This document shows positions 12,401 through 23,900 of a DNA stretch of 64,000 bases, piece by piece (the stretch's first letter is position 1; the number at the start of each line of letters is the position of its first letter). Below the pieces are notes generated by a model, which did not search any database, was not told the origin of the DNA, and saw only the letters and a list, made by a program, of their open reading frames with translations. The stretch is from Rhynchospora pubera (taxonomy: Eukaryota; Streptophyta; Magnoliopsida; Poales; Cyperaceae), in contig CM051460.1 in assembly GCA_028095005.1 (NCBI GenBank), forward strand, positions 285,488,238-285,552,237, read 5' to 3'. Position numbers and translations under genes: made by a program.

Positions 12401-14294
12401 TTCTTATAATTTCATATAGAAATGGGCAACGACATCCTTTTATCCTCCTAGATAAAATCATTAGTTAGTCATTGGTGTATAACAGTCTTCTTTTCTAAAT
12501 ATACTCTGAATAAATATGGGAACTACATTTATGCTTTTACTACTGAAAAATGCAGCTGATAAACCCTGCAGAGACATTTGGGGACATTGTGATAGACTAC
12601 CCGTAAGAGCAATAATCTTCACAATTTCCTTTTATATCTTTTTTTTTAAAAAAAAAAAACAAAATGCAATGAAATTGAGCATGTGTAAGATTGTATTGGC
12701 AGGTATGTAGAATGCACATCAGCTGCAATACAAGCGCTGACTTCATTTAGGAAGCTATATCCAGGTTACCGTAGCAAAGATGTAGATTCCTGCATCAGAA
12801 AAGCCGTCAACTTTATCGAATCGATCCAAATACCTGATGGTTCATGGTTTGTACACTATTCTATTCCCATTAATTTCACTTGAAGGAGTCTATTACATAC
12901 TATTGAAGTAATTGCTTTTATGTTTGAGCAACAGGTACGGTTCATGGGCAGTTTGTTTCACTTATGGGATATGGTTTGGAGTTAAGGGTTTAATAGCAGC
13001 TGGAAAGACGTACGAGAGTTGTGGTTCTATAAGAAAAGCATGTGACTTTTTGCTCTCCAAGGAATTACCTTCTGGTGGTTGGGGGGAGAGCTATCTGTCA
13101 TGCCAAGACAAGGTACTAGCACATGCATTTGACAAATTATTTAACTTTTGTTTTCATATTCTTGATATCCTACTCTATATGTTGTATAAGCTAGCAAGTG
13201 CAGTGATATGTATGTGTGCCAAAACAGCATAATATCTTCTCACAAACTCTGTACCAGCACGAAAACTAGTGCAAAACAGTGCAAGCATTAGCGACTCAAA
13301 AGTCTTACCTAACCGACCTCTCTGAAATCTTTCTCAGCCATTATGGCTAGTTAAAGTAGGATTGGTACTGGCCCAGTATCATCCATGATCCATTCTACTA
13401 TACCCACAAGAATCAACAGCTAAATTGCCACAATTGCTGGCTAGTCCCCTTGCCCATCTCTACCCCAGTATCAGCTATGATGTATTGATGATATGCATCT
13501 CTGATTTAACACATTTTGCAGCGCTCTCCACTTTGTCTGGTATGAGCTGCAGAATGTATTGTACCCATGTGAAAGCAAGCACAGTCATCCAAAACCTGAT
13601 CAGTGAGATAATCATAACCGGCTAGTGATCTGCCACTAATGTTTTGTTGTTTGTGGTCAAGGTGTATTCAAATCTTGAAGGGAACAGAGCTCATGCGGTG
13701 AACACAGGTTGGGCCATGCTAGCTCTTATTGATGCTGGCCAGGTATTAATTTTTCTCTCTCTGGTTAAATCAAGGTTCCTCCCATAATATCCTTGATTCA
13801 GGCTTCCAGTCCCACATGGTTCTTATGTAGCTATGCCATGTGTGCATATATACTTAAAATTTATGTTCCAAATGACAAATCCAAATGTGTTGATCTTGAT
13901 CTTTGTGTGTGACCTTAAACTACCATCTTTTATAATTTATGTAGAGATTCATGTATTCATGATACGTCATCATTTGTCTGTATTTGTGGGTTAGGCTGAG
14001 AGAGACCCAAGGCCGTTGCACAGAGCAGCTAAGGTGTTGATCAACTTACAGATGGAGAATGGCGAGTTCCCTCAGCAAGTAAGTGCACCTTTATCTCCTA
14101 GTTTAACTGACACGAATAGAGATGTTTTCTTAGTTGTCTACAAAATTGTCTTAAATTTCTTTCAATTGCAGGAGATAATGGGGGTGTTCAACCGTAACTG
14201 CATGATCAGCTACTCACAATATCGCAACATATTTCCAATATGGGCTCTGGGCGAATACCGCTGTCGTGTGTTACTTGCCAATAAAAAAGATTGA
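9480..14294 (+). CDS. CAS1: Cycloartenol synthase (oxidosqualene cyclase)
   Basis: Cyclises 2,3-oxidosqualene to cycloartenol, the entry step of plant sterol synthesis on ER membranes. Exons: 9480-9683, 9797-10084, 10162-10356, 10461-10545, 10712-10878, 10995-11183, 11272-11508, 11602-11724, 11830-11928, 12143-12199, 12556-12602, 12703-12846, 12935-13112, 13662-13742, 13995-14078, 14172-14294. They join without a break to 766 aa (family usually about 757). The protein starts MWQLKVADG and ends EYRCRVLLANKKD. The catalytic acid is D489 of DCTAE. MWCHCR (residues 260-265) rather than MWCYCR, together with Y416, H483 and I487, matches Arabidopsis CAS1 H257, Y410, H477 and I481 (offset 6). That residue set favours cycloartenol over lanosterol or amyrin products. 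Four or five residues are inserted near 73-77 (NPNPNP). Product specificity is inferred from residues. Confidence 0.95.
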
Positions 14295-14930
14295 TAGATA
14301 GATTGATGTCTCTTCAATTTGGTCATGGTTTCTTAACAGAGTTTTGTTTTGTCTGAGAATCTCCTACTTGGAAATTGTTGGCTTGTTATTTTATGCACAC
14401 TAAAAGCAAATTCTTTTACATGTTTTAGGCTCTGGTTATTTTTTCCTTTGTTCATATGCTGTTTATGGTAGCTTTCATAGTTGGTTAGTTACCGTTTTAG
14501 CGAATAACAAAACATTCTGACATGTTATTAAATGTTACAAGAAATATAGTTGCTGTATCACTTTCAATAGACAATCCAATTAATTCAGATATCAGTTCTG
14601 TAGTGAAATTTTGTGGTGGGTTTTAGAAATTGTGCGTGATCTGTGTTGTAACAGTGTGCTAAATGTGGAGCTTATTCGGCAACCTTGGATTTGTAAAACA
14701 TTCGTATTAAATTTTGTGTAATGGTAAGCTATAAAAGGTCTCAAGGCTGAAATGAGCGAAATCTAATGCTTGTACGGATGGATTGGGGCAATATACATGT
14801 TCTCAATTTTTTTAGTTTCAAATAATTGATTGAAACTGTTGGTAGGAAATCGAATTTTAACTTTATTTGTTTTTAAATGAACATGATAATTTAACAGCAT
14901 TTCTTTCTTTCTTTCTTTTTTTTGAATAAA
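14295..14930. other. 3' flank of cycloartenol synthase
   Basis: AT-rich 3' UTR and intergenic sequence. Nothing else is recognisable before the LINE tail that begins near 14900. Confidence 0.5.
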
Positions 14931-15240
14931 AAGCGGGGGGGTCAAGCCCTCATTTTTTTCATTAAAAAGTTTAGTACAAAAGATTAACCAGCGGCTAATT
15001 GAAAGAAAAAAAAATGCAAAATGTAATAAAAATAAAACTAAAGCTTAGTGCAAGTAAATCAGAAAGCTAGACAGATTAAGATGATTTTCATGAGGTATGC
15101 TGAGGCTGAAGTGCCAGCCATTCCAGAAACACTTGATCTACCAGTAAGCTTATGGGAAGCTGAATCTCAGTAAATATTCTCGAGCATCTCTCTCCACAAA
15201 ATGAAGCACAAGATTGCCATACAATTGAATAAGAAATAAG
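14900..15240 (-). mobile_element. LINE 3' fragment, minus strand
   Basis: Read on the minus strand, the frame contains ILWRERCSRIF and DQVFLEWLALQPQHTS before a stop. This matches the C-terminal tail of the plus-strand LINE fragment that follows (VLWHERCRRIF, EQATLEWNSLHTT). Downstream of the stop comes gccgctggttaat and then an A-rich tail (aaaaaaaagaaagaaag) at about 14900-14930. The copy is 5'-truncated and non-functional. Confidence 0.72.
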
Positions 15241-15337
15241 AATAAGGAATCTCGGAATACGTGCTTATTCAAATTTCCCTATTATTATACCATATTTTGT
15301 TAGAATATAGATAAGGGTTCAAATTCTTTATTCCATG

Positions 15338-15418
15338 GTTGTTTGGATTGCACAAAAATAAAAAATTTAGAGCTTATTCTTATTCGGATCCTTATTCTTG
15401 TGCATCCAAACACACCTC
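15338..15418. mobile_element. Small hairpin MITE fragment
   Basis: An inverted repeat of about 80 bp: gtttggattgcacaa on the left against ttgtgcatccaaac on the right, enclosing ttattcttattcgg. The ends resemble the GTTTGGAT ends of the 158-bp MITE family elsewhere in this window, so it may be a shortened relative. I see no target duplication. Confidence 0.4.
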
Positions 15419-15429
15419 GAGATTTCAAT

Positions 15430-16044
15430 TTATTGCTGTCGAGAATGAAGTCTGCATAAGAAACGAGGCTGGAACCTGCCCAGCATTTGTCATTTGTGCA
15501 GAAACGGAGAGGATTCAGTTAAGCACCTCTTTGATGACTGTTCCTTCTCTACACAAACAAAACATGAACTGTTTTCACTCCTATGCCCAGACGACTTGCA
15601 TTTGCTTTCTTTCAAAACTTCTGTACTGATGCAAGACAGTTTCAAGCCTATCTCCAAAAAGGCAAGGGAACTACTGGCAATCATCACTTTTGTACTCTGG
15701 CATGAAAGATGCAGGAGGATCTTCAGACAGCAGAGAAATGACATGCATCTTTTGATAGAGCAGGCGACACTCGAGTGGAACAGCCTCCACACAACCTGAG
15801 ACTGCAATCGACCCCTGCTGGTTTTCAATTTTTCAGTTTCTCAGTTTTTCTCTTCTTCTTTATCCTTCCTTTTTCCTTTCACTGCTTTGGCCTCTATGTA
15901 ACCCCTTACCGGTTTTTTCTTTTGCTTTTCGGTTCAGAACTTTTACTTTTATTTTAGCCGCTGGCTAATTTGTAAAACTTTTCTTTTATTTATAATAAAA
16001 AGATAAGGGCAAAGACCCTTATTTTTGCGTCAAAAAAAAGAATG
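15430..16044 (+). mobile_element. LINE 3' fragment, plus strand (zf-RVT tail)
   Basis: From 15452 to 15799 the frame reads LHKKRGWNLPSICHLC, then HLFDDC, VLWHERCRRIF and LEWNSLHTT. This is the zinc-binding zf-RVT tail (C-x2-C ... H-x4-C) found at the C terminus of plant LINE reverse transcriptases. The 3' UTR contains gccgctggctaatttgt and ends in aataaaaag..gcgtcaaaaaaaag near 16044. The reverse transcriptase domain itself is missing, so this is a 5'-truncated dead copy. It is head-to-head with the minus-strand LINE tail. Confidence 0.78.
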
Positions 16045-16679
16045 AAGCCTGCATTATTGGTAAAGGAGATAGAAGAGAAGGCATGTGATTTTTGGGTTGC
16101 CTTTTGCAAGAACTGCACAAAGAATGAGCAGTCATTGAAGATTTGCTAATATCCAGCCTCTTCTTTGGAGATAATGGCATGAATGGAGAAAAAAAAAGAA
16201 CTCCCTTCTCCATTGATCTCTCCTCTTTAAAGGCAGCACAACAGTTGCTTCTTGAATCGAATTGACTAAACCAAATAGCAAGGCACCATATAGACTGAAA
16301 CTTGTTTTAGCAGTACTTTAAGAATTACTCCTTTCCAACCAAATTCCCCAAAGTGCAGAGAGTAGTTAAGTCTTAAGTGAGGTTACCATCACAAGTTACC
16401 AAACTGACGATGGAGTTGAGTAGTTCTGTTGGGCCCAACTACAGAGAAGGGAAGGGCGTTAAGTGATAATATTAGGAAACGGTTCCTTCTCAATCTTCTG
16501 TATATCTTTCGCATCAATTAAAATAACTTTTTCTATTTTAAAAATGATGATACAGTTTGTTCAGTGAACTCACAAAATTTCATTAATTTTTACAAGCACG
16601 GTTTGTTAATGATAATTATTCTATAATTTATTTCTGCTCGATATAGGTTGTAAACTTAATAATAATAATAATAATAATA

Positions 16680-16718
<39 letters not shown>

Positions 16719-17001
16719 GTTATTATTATAGTGATAAATTAAAATTGATGTCTTGACGATGATATGACATTGTACTATGGAATTGTATAAATTTTGTCAA
16801 AAAAGGTTCTTGGGTTTTGATTTCTGTATAGTGTATATCAATATTTTTCACGGAAGAAGCTGTGGATGGTTTTCTTGTCTTGCTAAACTAATAAAAAGAA
16901 AAAGAAACAACGTCCATGACGATGACCTTTGTCAGCAATTGAATTTGTTGGGAGTGAGAAAGAGAGTGGTTAGAGAATACAGCACACACACACAAAAAGA
17001 C
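16045..17001. other. Intergenic with an AAT/ATT microsatellite
   Basis: No gene is seen. From 16659 to about 16732 an (AAT)n run flips into (ATT)n, making a perfect AT hairpin of roughly 70 bases. The short frame at 16777-17055 has no recognisable domain. Confidence 0.6.
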
Positions 17002-17430
17002 TATGCTAAAAAAATTAATATGTTTTTGAATGTTTTTGCTGTATTTCTAGAATAAGTTTGGTATTCTTGTAGCAGATGGTAAATATCTTCTGAAATCGAA
17101 GGTCCGCAACGTCATGTTAAAGAGCTTAAGAACTTAAGAAAAAGTAATTGAAAACAAGCAAAGCCGAATAGCTCAATACGAGTCAAATCAAAGGCATAAT
17201 CATGTATATGATCTGACTTGATCCGTCTGCTAGCAAGTGAATATATCCTGACCTCAACAAAACGCACTGATCATCTTGATAAGTTCTCAAGCTGACACGT
17301 CGCTTCAGAAAATTTCCACCTTTTTACTTGCACAGAGAGTGCCAGGCAATAATCACTTCCTTGTTACTTATAAATCTATTGGGGAATATGCTTTCGTAAC
17401 TTTCGTAACTTGTAATGGAAAAATCGATTA
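17002..17430 (+). repeat. Dispersed repeat, copy 2 (right of cycloartenol synthase)
   Basis: Direct copy of 6845-7307 with scattered substitutions and small indels. It lacks the roughly 70-base block present at 7210-7280 and has a duplicated ctttcgtaa near 17391-17405. Function and family are unknown. Confidence 0.85.
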
Positions 17431-17735
17431 ATTTGAAAATAAAAATAAAAATAAGCTTTTTCGGTCTGATAAACAGTCGCATCACATCTGATAGGTGTAT
17501 GGATGATTTTTACTACACTACGCCTGCCTTAACAGTTCACTTTGTTAATCCAAAATGTCTAGTCTCAAACTAGAATGTTTTAATCAGTGCTAAATTGTAA
17601 CAAGATTCAAAAGAAACGAGCTAGCCGAAGAACATCAAATTTAAGCCCACCACTAGTTGACTAAGGAAAATTACAACTTACAAACAGTTCGTTTATTTAG
17701 CTTTGCCTGCCTTCCTTGTATAGAAACATGACCAC

Positions 17736-19000
17736 CAATGAACAATTAATACAGTAAAGATAATTTCTTATACATGGAATTCCCTTTATCTTTCACAACT
17801 AATACTGGTTACAAGTGTACACCATAAATCATCGATTAGCGAGAGAAGAATCAAAATTCCAAATCAATTTTAATAGCACTTTTTTAAAAAAAAATGTAAA
17901 TTCTAGCAAGAACTATCCATGAATTCAATGAGGTCACGCAACATGCCTAGATCTGGCATCATTCAAGCTGCACCATAAATCGGTGCTAGGCCTCCACTCC
18001 ACTAATTGGGTCTGGATTTTCATTACCTATAGATATAATTAAACAAAAGAGATTTAATAGCAAGAAAACATTGTAAACAAGAATCAACAAGATTACCCAC
18101 TAATCTATCCACTTTCATGTAAGGCTTTTGTATAAACAAAATTTTGTATTTTACAAAAAGAATTATTCATGCTGCGGCAGCTGTGCAAATATTTTCTGCA
18201 CTCTATAATCAAATAGGGGTAGTTTATTAAAACAAAATATCTGGACACTAAGAAGTCTGCATTATTAGCACTTACCAGATTCCCTAAAGCAATCAAAGAA
18301 GATTTTGTCGACATTAACATGTTAGAGTTAGGCATATAAGAAGACTGCATCACAATTACCAATAAATACAAAAAGAGGCAAACAATAAATTTTTTTAAAA
18401 AAAAGAAACATAAAAATTGGGGATCAACAAGTTTGGTACGAATCTAATCTATGTGATGCCAGACCTAATTTATGCAAGATCAAAATCGAATAGAATTTGG
18501 GTATTCGGCACAGAGCAAGAACCATACATATACCAGACTTGTCAGATTCAGATACCAACTCCACATTAATTCTACTTTGCATTGTTAGGATGTACCTACC
18601 AATACCAACTGGTGATGGGGATTGGGGACGCAACATAACCCGATAGATAATTCTACCAGACCTGACATGCCCCAACAGTGACACCGCCTGCCACATAGAT
18701 CATGCTAGCACGGCAATAAAGAGCATAGCTGGACTGACCAACATTATGTCATTATCTAGGACTGACATACTTAGTGGAAAATGAAGCTTATACCTGTCTG
18801 TAAGGTCTTTTTAACAATGCATTCAAATGCATCCTTTAGACAACATTAAATTATTCACTTCAAATGTCAAATGAATCAGACCCAAAAGCTATCACCATCG
18901 CATCAGGTTCCGTATCACGAATAAATCAGGCATCTCTTCTGTTCTCCAGAATTAAAAATAAAACTTCCTGTTACATAACTACCAGGTGCTTCTCTATAAA
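17736..19000 (-). pseudogene. Degenerate duplicated 3' end of sphingosine-1-phosphate lyase
   Basis: Minus-strand order mirrors the end of the S1P lyase gene. The block at about 18800-18945 matches exon 13 (20999-21145) but carries deletions that break the frame. The block at about 17895-18015 is the terminal exon: after GGLAPIYGAA the expected glycine codon is TGA, then MMPDLGMLRDLIEFMDSSC and a stop, with a frameshift just before GGLAPIY. The 3' UTR-like stretch at 17740-17830 (ctaatactggttacaagtg) recurs at 19315-19400. Intron sequence at 18560-18790 also matches 20780-20990. I could not find the penultimate exon (expected HICVTLQHV-type motif) anywhere in 17.7-21.0 kb. Confidence 0.72.
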
Positions 19001-19314
19001 GCAATTATACTCACCTCACCTACATAGATCAGTCCCGCACCAAACCTGCAGGAAGGCCTCTTATGTACCGGCGGCTAAAGTCGCAAAGCGACACAGACAA
19101 TTTCTGCATGCACTAAAATCAGATCGTACGGTTAAGATCTCAGCAAAGAAAAGAACAGTCTGGATGTGGTGTTACAGTACCTCAACCTTCAAGCTTAATA
19201 TGTTCATAATTTATAATTAGGCATAAGTTTGCCTCAGAATAGCTAACAAGCAACAATCAATAAAGTTTTGGGGCTGAATAAATAGCAGATTAGTGTTGAA
19301 TATATCAAATTAGT

Positions 19315-19470
19315 ACAGTAAAGAAATTTCTTATACACGGAATTTCCTTTGTCTTTCTTTTCTTTTACAACTATACAACTAATACTGGTTACAAGTGTAC
19401 AGGCTCGTTAATACACTTCATAAGAGATTTGGCGAAATTCATTATAAACTCATCGGCGCCTCGATCTGGC
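19315..19470 (-). pseudogene. Remnant of a second S1P lyase 3' end
   Basis: The 3' UTR-like copy (19315-19400) is preceded on the minus strand by a short frame from 19470 to a stop at 19389. This frame reads PDRGADEFIMNFAKSL, similar to the PDRG.. C terminus of S1P lyase. The codon immediately upstream is a stop (TGA), and homology is lost beyond about 19475. It looks like a truncated terminal exon belonging to the duplication unit that contains intact exon 13. The match is short and therefore tentative. Confidence 0.4.
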
Positions 19471-20320
19471 ACGAATCATGGCGTGAATTAACGTTCCGGA
19501 TGAGAGATGTGACGAAAGCAGCTGTCGTTGCGGTTTGAAAACGATTCGCGATTGAACCGGGAAAACCAGCCGAACCCACCGGTCCAGTCCGGTTCAAACC
19601 ACTGAACGCAGGAAAAATGAATGGACTTGCGTTCAGACTTCAGACCCACCCTGAACGCACAGATTTCTCTGCGTTCGGCCACCTCGTCAGTCCTGAATCC
19701 TGATCATTTCATTGCGGGCTTTCCTATTATTCCACGCAAGCCACTTCAGGCTTCAGCTCCTCTCCTACAGCTCAGAACCATCCGATTCCAATCCAACGGT
19801 GGTCATCCTGGGAAGGGAAAAATAGGAAAAACGCGACCTGGCCACGCGTCCATCCATCCGACTGACCAAAAATGATAACTGTCATATGTAATTTTGTCAT
19901 CTCTTATCTTGTTCAGAAGTTTATATGAACATTCAACTTATTTTTATTAAACTTATTTGTTTATATATGTTCACTTTGATCACTATATATGTTCACCTTA
20001 TCTATTTTATTTGTTTACTTTTCAATTTCCGTGTTATATTTTACGTATTGGGAATGCTTTGGCAAGCTGCATTGCCAGACCAAACCATTTCACTATGTGA
20101 ACTTCTCTTTAAATTTAAATCCTTTTTTTTCTCATGTAATTTTCAATTATTCTAGACAAGGTTGGGAAATCCTTGAGGTATGAGAGTGGTAGATCAGTGC
20201 GTGTAAAAGAATCTCACCGTTGTGTTCTTACTCGACAATCTTATGACCCAAAGCAATCGAGTGGACGTCAACAAGCAATTAAAAATAAATGTGAAAATGA
20301 CGCGATGACAATTTCATTTT
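19471..20320. other. Unexplained insert in the S1P lyase 3' region
   Basis: The stretch 19471-19880 is clearly richer in GC than its surroundings and repeats the word ctgaacgca. The minus-strand frame at 19488-19682 has no recognisable domain. From 19900 to 20320 the sequence is AT-rich and featureless. It interrupts what should be the last intron and exons of the lyase gene. Confidence 0.4.
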
Positions 20321-20478
20321 GGCTCCGTTTGGATCGTATGGGAATAGGAGGAATAACTTCTTTTTATGCGTAAATTTATTATAAACAATCCAAACTTTTC
20401 ACAAAGTTACACATTTCTCAATACTTTCCACCTAGGAATAGACTATTTCTCTTATTCCTAAGCAATCCAAACGGAGCC
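20321..20478. mobile_element. 158-bp Harbinger-like MITE
   Basis: Terminal inverted repeats GGCTCCGTTTGGAT at the left and ATCCAAACGGAGCC-type at the right, with the inner words cacaaagttacacatttc and cttattcctaagc. It is flanked by TTT on both sides. The same 158-bp length and layout recur at 50884-51041. It is non-coding. Confidence 0.8.
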
Positions 20479-20998
20479 TTTGAAGGTTATGATCACAGGA
20501 TTTGCAATAGTCGTATGTGTTAATGTACTTTTGTTTAGCATATTAATTGCAATGGTTAGAAAACGTTGTTGTTAATTATGGATGTTTTATGTAATTTTAT
20601 TAGGGATCCAATTTACATGTCATTTGAAGCTTATGATATGCTATCAGTAGTAGGAAATGTGGTATGGATTAAGACATCAATGAGATTTGACTATGCTAAC
20701 AATTTCTTTTAAATTTAACTTTTGAGTTGAATGTGCTTAATTTTATTATTTATATATGAGTTATGAAACTGCATGTTAGATACCTACCCCACATTAATCC
20801 TACATTTGCATTGTTAGATACCTACCCCACATCGTCAGATACCAAATCAAACTGCTGATGGAAACAAGAGACCTGACCTTTACAGCAATAATACAGTGAC
20901 ATTTTCACACCAGCATGGCAATAAAGAGCATAGCTATACGGATCAACACAGTACCATTATCCAGAACTGACATACTTGGTGGAAAATGAAGCTAATAC

Positions 20999-23900
20999 CT
21001 GTTAGGCCTTTGCAATGCATTCAAATGCCATCCTTTGGACGCCATCAAATCATTCACTTCAAATATATCTAGTAAATCAGAACCAAAAGCTATCACCATT
21101 GCATCAGGTTTCCCTATCACGAATAACTCAGATATCTCTTCTATTCTGCAGAATTGAAAATAATACTTTCACTTTCATAGCCATCAGGTACGTAATTCTA
21201 AAAAATTAATTGGGAGTGAGAGAAGAGCTTATTTCTGCTGTACCCCTTCTGTATTTTCTTGGATACTTCCATGATTTGCCTTGTGTTTTCCATGTATCCT
21301 GACAATATTAAGACAGCAGCATAGAAAGACAGCCCACCAAAAAAGGGTCAAATACATAGTAACTTGATACTTTGTGTTAATTTTCTGAAATGAGCTAAGG
21401 ATAAAATAGGTATTTGAGGACTAAATATGGATATTTAGAAGTTCAGAACTTGGGTTTTGAGTTAACAACCAACCGAGGAAAGTAACAGGCTTGCAAGATT
21501 GAGGATTATACAAGGCACAAATGATAAACAAAGGCCTATTTGCACAATGGGATCAAGTGTCTTAAATATAGAAAGCACTGTAATCTGGGGTAAAGATACC
21601 AAACAGAACTAAAACCATATCCACAAGTACCAAATTTTAATTTAGAGATGAACACGAGAAAGCACTGTATCTTTTGTTTTCTTTTTTATTACCATTTAAA
21701 CCAAGGGCCATCATGGCAGCCCATGCTCCAGCAATCAATCCACCAGCTCTACTCCCAGCTATAGTAGGAGAAATGTACAAGCCACCCGACCATTCAGTCA
21801 CTGCATCAAGATTGATGCATTAGTAATGCCAATTTATCTAATAAAATATGCTTAAAGGTAAAGCTTCCTAACAACAATCAATGAAAATGGAGAAACTGAA
21901 ATTACCCGCTACAAATTGATGCTATATAAGATGAGCATTCCAGACCAAGAGGATGGTTGCAGACAAAAAAAAAAAACAGAACAAGAGTTAATGCAATTAA
22001 AGAAATCATAAACAAGTAAATAAAAACAAAACCCTCATTTAATAGATTTTTGAAACAGGAGTGCAATATAATATACAATATAAGGCGAACTTTTTTACTT
22101 TAGAATTTACAGGGAAAAAAAATACCTTTCTAATTTCATGATTTCTATAAAGGACAACACTGGTGCCTTTTGGGCCTAATCCATATTTATGCACATCTGT
22201 CGAAATAGACGTAACCCCCTTAACAGAAAAATCAAAGGGTGTAATAGGATATCTGTAAAAATCAATAAAAGAACATTAAGATTAAAGTATCAAGGAAAAA
22301 AAGTTTACAAGTAAATAGAACAACTTAATTTAGTTTTCATATGCGCATGAAGAACTGTCAGTGCCGTGATAGAACCAGCAAACTACCAATGACAACAGTA
22401 GTTGTTGAATTAATAATTCAAACTTTACCACTTTAATTCTACATAGCCGCTATCTAGCTTTTAAAAATATATATATATATCATTTTAAATGAAAAACGTG
22501 AACTACCAATGAATAACTTATAAAAATTTATAAAATTTGCCATGATGTGTCACAAAAGAGAGTTGTAAGTTACTTCTTTCTCTTAAAAAAATTACCCAAG
22601 TTTGCGAGCGAAGGGTAGTACAAAACCACCAAGGCATAGGTCAACATGAAGGCATATACCATATGAATCTGCCAATTGTCCAAGCTCCTAAATACAAACA
22701 AGGGAAATGGACAGCGGCATATTAAGAATACTAAAAAATAGTAGGAAAATCAGTAAACTAAACAATAAAAGACTTATAAACAAATGCTTAGGCCTTACAG
22801 GTTGCAGGACAGTTGGATTCATCTAGGTCTTTTTTTTTTTTTTTGTCAAAGTTCCATTTATGCTGTTAAAAAGCAATCATGAATACTGCTGGAAAACAAG
22901 AGTAATCTAATATGCCTTGTGAAGGTGAGACAACTGGTGTTTTGTGCATCTTTCAAATAAACAAGAGGAGTATACAGGATATTTTCGACAGGCAACATTC
23001 ACACATTGTATCTCCATTCTTTTGTAGGGCTATAAATAATGATTGTTACACTTTTGCAGTCAACAAATGTGTTTCTTTGACATTTTCTAGAGTACGTCTG
23101 ACATGCCATAAGCACCCCTTAATGGATTTTAATGTTCAGTTACAGATCATAGTAAGGTGTTATTACAACATACCATTGAAACCATACAGTATAATAGTTT
23201 TACCAAACAGCAGACTGGACAAACGTTATTTTAAAGGACAGCACAATCAAAATGAAATAACACATACTTCTATTGGATCGACGAGACCATGTGGAAATCC
23301 AGGTGCAGATCCAATAATCTGTAAGGACATATAATATTAAAAGAAAGGTTAACAAACATCTGCCATCTTCTAAAGTCAATGAAGAAATGCCATCTGTGAT
23401 CCAAGTATCAAAGAGAAAAGAAATTGGAACAAACCATGATGGTGTTTCTGTTGATGCATAGCTTAATTCCCTTCACATCAGCAAGAAAATCCTTATTCAC
23501 AGGGACCCGCCGAACCTTTATATTAAAATATTGGGCTGCCTTATCATATGCCGAATGCGCAGATTCAGCTATTATCCTAAAATTATGTAAAATAAAGGTA
23601 AGGAAAGAGTAATAACGTTTCTCTTTTTCAAGAGAAAAGGCCACAGTTTGCATTTGGTTGAACAAATATCTTAGAAGTATTTTTTTGTTCCCCAACCTAT
23701 TTTTAAAAATTGATCGCTAATGTGATTGGAAGAGGGGCAAATTGGTCCTTCCATGAATTAACACCCTATGTGACTGACAGTAATAACTTTTGAAAGCACA
23801 AATAAGAACATGCACAACACCCCTTTATTATTTGATTTTCTTCTTGAAGTCACCATATGATTAAACATATTTTAAGTTTTATACCATTTACTTTCTGACC

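Noticed and set aside
9480..14294. Possible beta-amyrin or lanosterol synthase instead of cycloartenol synthase
   Set aside because: MWCHCR rather than MWCYCR, and the H483/I487/Y416 set, match cycloartenol synthase.
16659..16732. AAT/ATT run considered as a structured RNA or terminator
   Set aside because: A simple microsatellite that reverses orientation; the hairpin follows trivially from the repeat.
18105..18371. 88-residue minus-strand frame in the lyase 3' region
   Set aside because: Looked at as a candidate for the missing penultimate exon, but no residue pattern of S1P lyase is present; probably intron sequence.
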